A program made the translations under genes and the position numbers. A stretch of 64,000 bases of DNA from Rhynchopus sp. YZ270_cl-10. Its lineage: Eukaryota > Euglenozoa > Diplonemea > Diplonemida > Diplonemidae. Below, piece by piece: positions 11,411-20,903 of the stretch (positions within the stretch are counted from its first letter, which is position 1; the number at the start of each line of letters is the position of its first letter). Location of the stretch: assembly GCA_964035575.1 (NCBI GenBank), contig OZ037911.1:620001-684000 (forward strand), given 5' to 3'. Below the pieces are notes generated by a model. The model was not told the origin of the DNA and did no database searches. It saw nothing but the letters and a program-made list of their open reading frames with translations.

Positions 11411-12796
11411 TCATATTCTTGATTTTACTGTATTTTGCTAAAGGGAAGAAAAGTTTGTAAGATGAACATCAGCCTCTCTAAATCACCTAAATCACAATCG
11501 TTATCACACAGCATCCGGGACAAAAAAAAGGGGGTGACATACTCGAAGCTGGTCCTGGTTGAAGCATCCGTGCCTGGATGCCCTGATGTGCGAGACGGTG
11601 TCTGCTGCAGAGAGCCCGCCAAGCTCTATCAACGCGACTGCGACCAGCACAGGTGCACGCCCCAGACCTGCAATGCAATGCACCCCTACACACGTCTGCG
11701 TATCGCTACACGTCGGTGTCTGCACAGGCCCCTGCGGCACCAGGTCTGCCTGCTTCTCCCCCTTCATCTTCTTCCCACCCACATCTGTGATCCCAAACTC
11801 CTTCTCTAACAGGTTCAGCCAGTTCGACAACACCTCACGTGGAGGCGGCGCACCATCCTCAAAAAACCAACCAGGTCCGTCCTGAAGGGAGAAAGGTGAA
11901 GAACAAAGTAGAAGAAATAAATTGATTTGAAATACACCAGCCCTCTTGTAAACAGTGTACCTTTGGTACGACCTATGCGCACCGTGGGTGGACCCCCAAC
12001 CATGCAGTTCTACAATCCATTCTAAAATGATCTTTTATGGTGTGGTGAAGGAGACTGTGTTTTGATGGGGTCCTTTTTGTGTATTTACTCCATCCACTCA
12101 TAAATGCCTTGACTTAGCTAACACCCTACCACCTCCCAAAAAAGCCCCCTGGTTTGATGACATACAAATATTTTGATGCTGTGTGCCGCCAGTACCTCCT
12201 CTTTGTAGGTAGGCGCGCAGACGCGGACGAGAGATTTCACCCCATGGCGTTTCAACTCCTGTGGGGGTGGGGGAAATAATAATAAAAATAAAATAGAAAA
12301 AACAGAAGAAAACAAACGCGCTTTTCACTGTATGTTTGTCTGAGTTGTGATAAAACAAACACTGAATGAAAAACAATTTGTAGGCACCTCCCATCAATTA
12401 CATTTCTTAGAATCATATACAGTTCTTTTCTACCCTACGCGAAACACCATTTTTTGAAATCTCTGTCTGACCCCTCTCTAAGGACCCGCTTGGGGAACCT
12501 AGGCGTCTGTACTCAATGTTGGCCGAAGCCTTTACCAATAGATTTTGTTTCCCCCCTACTTTTTGGGACGACATCACCCTCCACGCTGTCATCACAGGAT
12601 AAGGGGGTATTTTCCTCTCAAGCATTCGCAGTATCGTGAACATTGGTCTCTACTCAAAAAGATTTGACCCCCATACCTTAATGTAGATCGGAAGATTGGA
12701 CGGCGACGGTGCAGTCATGATCAGGAACCGAAGCTGGACCGGCCCGGCATTGACTGCGATGAGGGTGTTGTTCTGCTGGATGGCTTCTGCAGACAT
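11411..12796 (-). CDS. PRL-type (PTP4A-like) protein tyrosine phosphatase, four exons
   Basis: The proposed exons are 12796-12677, 12258-12166, 11881-11543 and 11437-11411. All junctions are phase 0, donors are GTATGG, GTATGT and GTATGT, and the product is 192 residues. The N terminus has GPVQLRFLIMTAPSPSNLP, matching the start of PRL phosphatases. Exon 2 has LVRVCAPTY, with the conserved Cys54 that in PRLs can form a disulfide with the catalytic Cys. Exon 3 has the general-acid loop FFEDGAPPP (Asp80) and the signature HCIAGLGRAPVLVA (Cys140, Arg146). PRLs dephosphorylate or bind membrane-associated partners and usually carry a C-terminal CAAX box. Here the best last exon gives a short tail ending KSRI with no CAAX. 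Exon 4 rests only on a good polypyrimidine-AG acceptor, so the C terminus is uncertain. About 30 extra residues precede the active site. A short CAG run lies just upstream of the start codon. Confidence 0.88.
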
Positions 12797-14980
12797 CTTG
12801 TTGCTGCTGCTGCTGCTGTGTACTGTCGATGCGTCGACCGTTGACTACTGTCTTCCTTCTGATGTATGACCTTTTTTTTGCGTCAACTCTCAATCAAAAC
12901 CCGCCCACTACTCCGCTTTGTCTCCTCTTAAAACTTTTTTGCTGACTATTTTTGTGTATGTCTGAGAGGAATTAATTAAGAGGATGAAGTAGGGGAAAGG
13001 GATAAGCTTTTAGGGATCCAGGTGGAACCCCGAATTGTCCCCATTAGACAATATCAGTAACCAAAAAACAACAGGAAGGGTAAAGAGATCCAAGGGCAGA
13101 CCCTGCCCCTCCCCTCCTTGTGACTATTTGAGAAAAGACCAAAAAATACACAGAAGTGCTCTGCGAACCAAAAATGGAATTTTATAGTATTTTTTGAAAG
13201 CGAGGGGGGTCTGCATTTTATCACCCTTGGGGGGCCGAAAAGAAATTGTAAAAAAGATGTAAAAGGAGGATAGGCTTTTTTTCTTTGAGCTGGGTCGTTA
13301 TGTATTGTATGCACCTCAAAAAAAAGTAGGAAAAAAATGGTGATGAATGGAGTTCTCTGGGGTAGGATAATATTGACAAAAAAAATGTGATTTGGAATAC
13401 AAAGCCCTCTTGTGACAGTGTATCTGAACCCCTAAAAAGGCCCCTATGAAGAAAAAGGAAAAAGGTCGGCAGTTTATGATCTATTGGCTTGGCAATCCAA
13501 AGGGGAAGAGAAGGGTGTCGTGCGTTTTGTTTTTTGAAAACTTGGTTGTTTTAGTGTAGACACCCGAAGATGAACTCCACTATACTACACGCGTCTAAGT
13601 GATGCCGGAGTTACTCCATCCAGTGCGTAAAGTGTGTAATAAATATTCTGTGTTGATATTTTTTATTACTCACAATACGCTCCCACTGACTACCTCTGTC
13701 CGTGAAGAGGAAACCTCTTTGCCTAAAAAATGCGTCAACGGGACAACTGGTGGCACATAGCCCTTGGTGATAAAATTTAGTGATAAAATTTCATGAAAAC
13801 GGTACTCCTCATTCCCTCTGAAAGCCAATATGGAAGAACATAAAAACTGGACACTTAACACAACAGGGTGTAGTTCACCCAAAAAAAAATGCGGTTTTTG
13901 ATATTTGTTTGTATTTTCAGGAGGGGTTAAAAGGGGGTGTTTTATCGAACGTACCCAGAAGGGCAGGAGGAAAAAAGATATAAGAGTTGAAGATCACTTC
14001 AGTGATTAGCAACACCCTTATTTTTAAAGAAATTGGGGGATCAACGTTTTCCTTTTACAGTATAAAAAGGAAACGGAAACAAAAACTACCCAAAAAAATC
14101 CCCCTTTTTTGCCCACTTTTTTTTGTAACTCTTCCCTTTTCTTTGAGAAGGAAAAAATGATCATTTTTTTCCTCCCTTTTTTTCACGAGAAGAGCTGATA
14201 ATATACACGAGGCACATTCAATAAAATACCCTCAAAAAAAAATTATTGTTACACCGTGGTTAACCTCATTTGAGGTTGCGCGGAGTGAACAGGAAAACTG
14301 TCCCCCCCTCCCACTGCCTTGAGTGGTAAACCCTCCTACATAGAACCCCACAACCAGAAAACATAATATGCGGTACAGAGTCAGGGATCAGTGTTGGATT
14401 AAACCTGTCCCCCTTTTTTTTGTAGTTTCGACAATCACCCAGCCAAGGACAGGTTATGTACACAAAGTCGCCCGAAGAACTAAAGAATTTCAAAGGAAAA
14501 GATGCAGTTCATCTTACTCAAAGAATTTTTTTTCTTCCTTTTGAAAACTTAGTTGTATTTGTGTAGACACCCGAGGATGCACTTCACTATACAATTAAAC
14601 CCCCCCTCCGGATATTATTTACTAAATTTGGAGTAAATAATAAACGGGAGAGTAAATAATAAACGGGTTTAATTTATTAAAACTGTTTTTTACGTTAGAA
14701 ATTAGTAAATAATAAGTGGGAGAGTAAATAATACCCGTGAAGTAAATAATAAGTGGAGGTAAATAATATCCGTGGGGGGGGTTTATATACAATCTTGACA
14801 GACGAGCCTCATTTTTCACATACACATACGCACACACCTCTAAAAACGAATGAACCTCACTCTTTCACACAACAGCATCAATATCAGTCCTTTGTCCTCA
14901 AAGCGAATCACACTTTGACATTTTCTCTCCCCTCCTCCCTTCCCCCCTTCAACACCCCAATCTCTTTGTTGGAACTAGTC
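12797..14980. other. Non-coding spacer with A/T-rich tandem repeat
   Basis: No gene is recognised. A dispersed repeat of about 55 bp, beginning TTTTTGAAAACTT and containing GTGTAGACACCCGA, occurs at about 13535-13595 and again at 14538-14595 (a third, diverged copy is near 15722-15775). The stretch 14428-14475, with TCGACAATCACC and GTACACAAAGTCGCCCGAA, has a close relative at 17431-17478. Many homopolymer runs are present. The open frames here lack conserved domains. Confidence 0.5.
14630..14775. repeat. Degenerate tandem repeat with GTAAATAATA
   Basis: The word AGTAAATAATA recurs about seven times with variable spacers such as AACGGGAG, AGTGGGAG and CCCGTGA. Spacing is irregular (about 15-25 bp, with one longer gap). 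It lies downstream of the ferredoxin gene's stop codon and shows no coding potential. Confidence 0.7.
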
Positions 14981-15361
14981 TCACAACAACTGAGAGGCAA
15001 CTTCCTCAGGCATCTCAACCTTGATCCCATCGAGCTCTGTCGTGAGCGTGATCTGGCAGGCCAGGCGGCTGTTATCGCGGAGGTCAATCGCCATGTCAAG
15101 CATGTCCTCTTCGTCCTCGCTGCGCTCCGGGAGTTTCTCCGCAAAGGTCTCGTCCACAAAGCAGTGGCATGTACAGCATGCGCACGCACCGTCGCATGCA
15201 GCCTCAATGTCAACCCCACCATCCTTCCCCGCCTGCATCAGAGACTGCCCCGGGTTGCCGTACACATTGATAGTCCCCTGTGCGCGAGTCACAAAGGTGC
15301 ACCTCACCTTCCCAGGCTTAATCGTCAACTCACACAATCGTGCACACGTTCTGCGAAGCAT
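14981..15361 (-). CDS. Adrenodoxin-type [2Fe-2S] ferredoxin, organelle-targeted
   Basis: A 126-residue intronless gene. Cys56, Cys62, Cys65 and Cys102 have the C-x5-C-x2-C and 37-residue spacing of adrenodoxin-type ferredoxins, and SEDEEDML plus DNSRLACQ match that family's conserved segments. Such proteins carry single electrons for Fe-S cluster assembly or, in anaerobes, for hydrogenosomal metabolism. The N terminus MLRRTCARLC is short, Arg-rich and free of acidic residues, as expected for import into a mitochondrion or a reduced relative. Three further cysteines (60, 63, 67) crowd the cluster loop, which is unusual. The ATG at 15361 gives both the leader and the normal mature length, so this start is favoured. 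Which electron donor it uses cannot be told from the window. Confidence 0.93.
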   Translation of the reverse strand: MLRRTCARLCELTIKPGKVRCTFVTRAQGTINVYGNPGQSLMQAGKDGGVDIEAACDGACACCTCHCFVDETFAEKLPERSEDEEDMLDMAIDLRDNSRLACQITLTTELDGIKVEMPEEVASQLL

Positions 15362-16213
15362 TTTTTTTTAACTAAATCAACTGAGAAATGGAAATGAAGG
15401 GAAGAAGAGGGGTTGAAAGAGAAGGAGATTAAAATCGCTTTTTTTTTTGAACTGGAAAAAGGGGGGAGGGGAAATTGAAAAAAGCCTTTAGAAAGACTGG
15501 GGAGAGAATGAATCAGAAACAGAATGGTGGTGGGGGATAAAGGGACGTTCATCAATAGAGCGAAGGTGAAATTGAATTTTGATAATGCAGACACCTCAAG
15601 GTGGATGGCAGGCACTGTGCCACCTCTACCAAAGCTGTCCCAGAGTGCAAGCTGTAGACTATCGAACAAGAAAGAAAGAGAGAGAGAGAGAGAGAGTGCA
15701 CTGTGTTACCAATGCTATTTTCTTTTTTGAAAACTTTGGCTGTATTAGTGTAAACCGAGGATGTGCCACAATACTTTATGCTTCTTGTTATAAAAATCGG
15801 ATCCAGAGATGCAGTTCTGACTCCTTAAATTTCACCCGAATGGACGGGAGGGAGGGGGGCTAGGAACTACACACGGGGGACTGGTCATTAGTCATGACCA
15901 GTACTTTGACCGGTCAATCTGAGAAAATGTACTAAAATTCTGCGGAGACTTCGGAAATACTGGTTATTGACCAGTACTTTGCCTTTTGACCAGTCCACCG
16001 TGCAGACAGCCCTAAAGAGTGGGACAAAGATGAGACATTTGCATGATCTCTGACTCTTCACTACAATACTTTTTTTTTCATAACGTTCACAAAAAAAAAA
16101 AACACAAAATTCAATGTCTGCCAGCCAGAAAACAACATATAAATGGCTTTGCTAAACGTTCCCGACTAACCCTCTTCCCCTTTCCCTTTTCCCTTTTCCC
16201 TTCCCAAACAGAC
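15362..16213. other. Spacer with a small inverted-repeat element
   Basis: No gene is recognised. A 119-bp segment at 15878-15996 is bounded by perfect 10-bp inverted arms (GGACTGGTCA and TGACCAGTCC), and TGACCAGTACTTTG occurs twice inside it. It could be a short inverted-repeat mobile element, but no target duplication is clear. A GA-dinucleotide run sits at about 15675-15695. A diverged copy of the repeat containing TTTTTGAAAACTT lies at 15722-15775. Confidence 0.5.
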
Positions 16214-17248
16214 TCACTCTTTGGTTGCATCTTCGTTCAAGAGAATCCGTCCTTTCCATAAGGAAGTCACAGCACGGCAGTACCCGCAGGAACGTTCGTT
16301 GAACTCTTCAGTCATAATGGCGCAGTTCTTGCAGAAGACTTTGCCACAACCACGGCAGTGGTGACGCCGTGTCACCACACCGAACTTCGTGCCACATTCC
16401 TCCCCAGGGCATGTCCGTACCAGCGCATCTGATTCCCATTCTGTTGTTATTTTTTGTTGCAAAATGAGATGAATTTTTGGAGAAGAAAAAACCCCTCCAA
16501 AAACAAAACAATATCCGTCAACTGATAAAATGATAAAACAACGCTAGGATATGAGGAAGAAGTACCATTTTCGTTGAAACGCAGCCCCACAAGGTTTGTC
16601 AAAAGATCTGTATGGCGCAAAATCAGAAGTGCCACGTAGACCATCTTCGGCATTCTTTTTAGGCAGTTTTTGGCCACATTTGGGGTAATTTATCTTTCAG
16701 GCAAAATGGGCAAAATGGGCGAAATTTTTCCCGCCTCCGGGGGGGCTTATGAATTGGTAAGAATAAAAGAGCAGTTGAAACGTGCTTGAAACACATCTCA
16801 TCGAGCTCAAATCAAAGGGTGGGACGTGGGTGAATAAAATACCTGGATGATCTCTTTCCACTACAAGCCCAGGCCAGTCTGCAACCCTGAGGATGGACCC
16901 CCATTCGAGCAGCGCCTTGATCACTGCCATGCAGTTTGTGCGGAGGCGGGTGCTGAGGTTCTTGCGGCCTGCCTCCATAGCGAGCTGAAGAGGCGTGGCC
17001 CCGTTGTTGTCTTCGGGGGCGACTTCCTTTGTGTGTTCGATCATGAAGCGAAGCAGGTCGAAGTGCGCACCCATGGCTGCCACGTGCAGCGCTGTTGTGC
17101 CCTTAGGGAGGAGCCGTGCAATGCCCCCATCCAGGTGCATTTCCTCAGACACACCCTCTGCCACCTTCGCCCCCCTCTTCACCAACGTCTCCGCCTCTGT
17201 CTGGTACCCTAAATTCACAGCACGGATCAGATCTGCTGCAGACGCCAT
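16214..17248 (-). CDS. Ankyrin-repeat / FYVE zinc-finger protein (two exons)
   Basis: Exons 17248-16843 and 16440-16214 join in phase 1 to give 210 residues; the spliced codon yields the Glu before WESD. The N-terminal 125 residues contain at least two ankyrin repeats (GTTALHVAAMGAHFDLLRFM and NNGATPLQLAMEAGR). The C-terminal part is a FYVE domain: WESD near 137, RRHHCRGCG near 160, and eight likely zinc ligands (Cys146, 151, 164, 167, 172, 175, 187, 190). FYVE domains bind phosphatidylinositol 3-phosphate, so this small protein probably sits on endosomal membranes and uses the ankyrin repeats to hold a partner. The first Cys pair is separated by four residues rather than the usual two, and the usual RVC motif is RSC. 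The start ATG is followed by MASAADL; an in-frame non-ATG extension upstream is not needed. Confidence 0.9.
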
Positions 17249-19668
17249 TTTTATTGTGTTACGTTGTTGTCGGTGCAACAACCCTCCCCGTTCCCCCCGG
17301 TCTCCTAGAGGGTTTTAGAGGGAAAATGGGGGAAAATGGGGGATTTCCGCCAACTTTGCAAAACGCCGCCCCCCGGATAGCACCAGATTTCATAAAATAT
17401 GACCGCAAGGAGGACATTGTTTGTTGTATCGACAATCACCTACCGAGGTAGGATCTGTACACAATGTCGCCCGAAGGCTTTGTACTTAATCGGTATGGAC
17501 GACCTTTTTTGTTGCCCAAAAGAAATGGGGAGAAGCCAAGAATAGACGTTATCAAGAACGCCGGATATTTTGAGTCACTAAAAAATGGGAGGGGGGGGAG
17601 AGCTCATTGCTTTTATTTTTGTCTCGACAATTGCCGAAAGACCCCCTCTACCCTGCTGTTAAAACATATGAACTATTTGAAAGAACGCTAATAAACCAGC
17701 AGGATAGGTGGGGGTGTGTGTGTTTCAGACCAAGTTACCTAGGGTATTTCGTGTTAATTAAATCAAGGCCGCACTTGCAAGGATTAGCCACAATCAACGC
17801 CCCGGATAGATGCCCCCGACCATCCCCCGAGTGTAGTATGAAATAAGTTTTGCCTGAGAGACCAACTGTCGGTCATCCAGTTTACCAGGGATGTACCTCG
17901 AAAGGACCTGCATGCAGGTGGGTTCTAGGCCCGATGAGTGGGGAGCAGTCTATCCGTGGTGCGCGCTTTAGAAGTAATTTGTTTGTTTTCATCATTTACC
18001 GTCGGGGGCACGGGGTCCTGAGCGGACCCTGCGATGCCCAACTCGCTGAAGGGGAGGTGTCGTCACTCACCTGGGTCCGTCATCATGCCAAGGGTTCTAG
18101 TCTTGGCATTCCGGAGCTGCTGCCCCTGGGGTGTGTGTGTGTGTTGGACGGTGGGGTGGGACACCAGGGATGGCGGTAGCTGAAGGGGGCCTGATTCGCA
18201 CTTCTTGCGTACTTCTGCGCACTTTGTACGCCCCCCCATTCAGCCACACCAAGGGAGGTTACTTCTTTTTTTTTTTTTGCAGTAGCTACAAAAGACGGAT
18301 CCCTACAAATATTGGGGTTCGATACAAAATAAAAACAGAATAAAAACAGACTTCAAAAAAACAATGCTGGGTGGAAAAGGGGATAATGATTATTTCATAA
18401 TATTATACATTCTTTTCTTACGAAAAAGAAGGCATAGAGGGTGCTGCAAAGAAGTACCCTTGTTTGGTGTGGCTGACGACCCCAAAATAGCAGAAAATAG
18501 CAGAAAGTAGCACAAAATAGCACCTCCCTTCAGCCACACCATTGTTTTGTTTGTTTGTTAATAATGAGATAACCCTAGGTTTCGTTGTTGCTTCGCCACC
18601 TGGAAAGAAAGAATGAAAAACATGGCTTTTTTCCTCGTTTATCGCACACCTTGGATAAAGAAAAATATAAAAAAGTCGTCGAAAGATAAATCTGTCTCGC
18701 AGTGTCCATCAAAAAGAAATCAACTTTAAATACAACATTCATGCATTTGCATACGTTTTGTTTTCCTTCTTTTTGAAAAAAGGGTGTAAAAAAACACAAT
18801 ATAGTACGTTGTCAAAATCTGTCTCGCAGTGCCTGTCAAAAAACAAAAAAAATCGAGAGTACCTCAGTGAAATACCCACTTTCTTTGCAAAAGAAGGCAG
18901 TGTATTGTTTTACAATAGGGGAATAAACAAGAAACAAAAAAACCAAAAAACGATATCCTGAGCGAAAAAAAAAATGTGTGTAGCGGATTAGATGAGTGGA
19001 TGCAAGGATAAGATTATGAGTAACAAGCAACTTCATCCCCTCTCCCGAAGGATCCCCTCTTCAGAATCTCAAACAAAAGACATGCGGGGGGGTGTTCACA
19101 CAGAAACTGCCCTAACATACAAATGACATATTTTTTTCTCTGCAAAGTTCGCAATATAAAAGGTTAGACAAGACGCACATTCCCCTCACCCAATCACAAA
19201 ACACAAACTGTCCACACAGCAATCCCTCTCCCCCCCACAAACCGCAAATCACAACAACCCCACTCCCCTAACTAAAACCTGACCACTGCATTTTAACACT
19301 CAATCCCAAATTTTTGTCCAAACTGGGTGCTTTTCTAAATAAAGAACAACTATTCAAAACTGTAAAATTCTTGCTTTAATTGATTTTTTGGGGTACCTCC
19401 CATCTACAGTCAAAAAAAATCGAGCAGATTCGTTGAGTGACTAAAACCTCAGAACCCATAGAGAGAGAGACCCTGGTTCCCTGCAATTCCTTAACGAAAT
19501 GTCTTTGCCATTTTCAAAAATATTATGGCCGCAAAAATGGCAGTATGTAATCTGTGGTGCTCAAAAGTGCAAAATTCTTGCTCCAATGGATTCTCCGGGT
19601 ATATATTGTACCTGGAGAATATGGTCAGATCACTCTTCAGACCATCTGGGGTATGGTCACACACAGGT
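17249..19668. other. Non-coding spacer with a GC-rich block
   Basis: No gene is recognised. A more GC-rich block at about 17845-18260 stands out from its A/T-rich surroundings. It has one open frame on the plus strand (17850-18179) with no recognisable domain, and a 7-bp stem hairpin at about 18088-18111. It could be a non-coding RNA or an old gene fragment, but I cannot support either. The word TTCAGCCACACCA occurs at 18239 and again at 18529. The stretch near 18405-18460 is a dispersed repeat shared with 10680-10750. Confidence 0.45.
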
Positions 19669-19981
19669 AGTATACACAGTATACACAGTATACACAGTAT
19701 ACACAGTATACACAGTATACACAGTATACACAGTATACACAGTATACACAGTATACACAGTATACACAGTATACACAGTATACACAGTATACACAGTATA
19801 CACAGTATACACAGTATACACAGTATACACAGTACACAGTATACACAGTATACACAGTATACACAGTATACACAGTATACACAGTATACACAGTATACAC
19901 AGTATACACAGTATACACAGTATACACAGTATACACAGTATACACAGTATACACAGTATACACAGTATACACAGTATACAC
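19669..19981. repeat. 9-bp satellite AGTATACAC
   Basis: The array length of 313 bp fits 34 copies of AGTATACAC plus a single 7-bp unit AGTACAC at 19831-19837. The repeats look perfect apart from that unit. The lone 7-mer equals the unit of the adjoining satellite, so the two satellites are related by loss or gain of a TA dinucleotide. The long open frames across it on both strands arise only because the unit contains no stop codon in any phase. Confidence 0.97.
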
Positions 19982-19997
19982 AGGGGATTGGGAGTAC

Positions 19998-20645
19998 AGT
20001 ACACAGTACACAGTACACAGTACACAGTACACAGTACACAGTACACAGTACACAGTACACAGTACACAGTACACAGTACACAGTACACAGTACACAGTAC
20101 ACAGTACACAGTACACAGTACACAGTACACAGTACACAGTACACAGTACACAGTACACAGTACACAGTACACAGTACACAGTACACAGTACACAGTACAC
20201 AGTACACAGTACACAGTACACAGTACACAGTACACAGTACACAGTACACAGTACACAGTACACAGTACACAGTACACAGTACACAGTACACAGTACACAG
20301 TACACAGTACACAGTACACAGTACACAGTACACAGTACACAGTACACAGTACACAGTACACAGTACACAGTACACAGTACACAGTACACAGTACACAGTA
20401 CACAGTACACAGTACACAGTACACAGTACACAGTACACAGTACACAGTACACAGTACACAGTACACAGTACACAGTACACAGTACACAGTACACAGTACA
20501 CAGTACACAGTACACAGTACACAGTACACAGTACACAGTACACAGTACACAGTACACAGTACACAGTACACAGTACACAGTACACAGTACACAGTACACA
20601 GTACACAGTACACAGTACACAGTACACAGTACACAGTACACAGTA
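19998..20645. repeat. 7-bp satellite AGTACAC
   Basis: From 19998 to 20641 the sequence is 92 uninterrupted copies of AGTACAC (644 bp), followed by AGTA. A 16-bp linker (GGGGATTGGGAGTAC plus flank) separates it from the 9-bp array. Because 7 is not a multiple of 3, each reading frame cycles through three phases, none with a stop, which explains the spurious frames of more than 300 codons on both strands. Confidence 0.97.
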
Positions 20646-20903
20646 ACTGCTCATGCACCTTGTCATATGACTAGTCACAGGTGGTAACTCGGACGTGGTA
20701 GTCCATGGGCCATCGTTCACACTCACGGCTTTCGGCAATAAAAGTGTCACCCCTTTGTACCTTCAGCTTGTTCTCGATCACACTAAATGTATCTGTATAT
20801 CCAGAACTAAAAGACCCCCCAGGCACTTCGCGGCGAAGGGCAGGCCAAGGCCCAGCCCTTAGCCGCGAAGCGACTGGGGGGGTCTGGGGGGCGGAGCCCC
20901 CCA
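20646..20903. other. Unique spacer with GC-rich hairpins
   Basis: A short stretch between satellites. At about 20811-20886 there is an imperfect palindrome with arms around CACTTCGCGGCGAAGGGC and GCCCTTAGCCGCGAAG. A second small hairpin (GGGGGGCGGAGCCCCCC) follows at about 20886-20903. The minus-strand frame over 20671-20925 could be a gene remnant but has no recognised domain. Confidence 0.55.

Noticed and set aside
16447-16677. Minus-strand frame of 76 codons
   Set aside because: It lies in the intron of the ankyrin-FYVE gene. Splicing around it restores the FYVE WESD motif.
18080-18115. Possible tRNA (GGTTCTAGT with flanking stem)
   Set aside because: The stem-loop does not fit a T-arm and no acceptor, D or anticodon arm can be drawn.
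19491-20750. Open frames of 330-420 codons on both strands
   Set aside because: They are translations of the 9-bp and 7-bp satellites, whose units contain no stop codon in any phase. No real protein is indicated.
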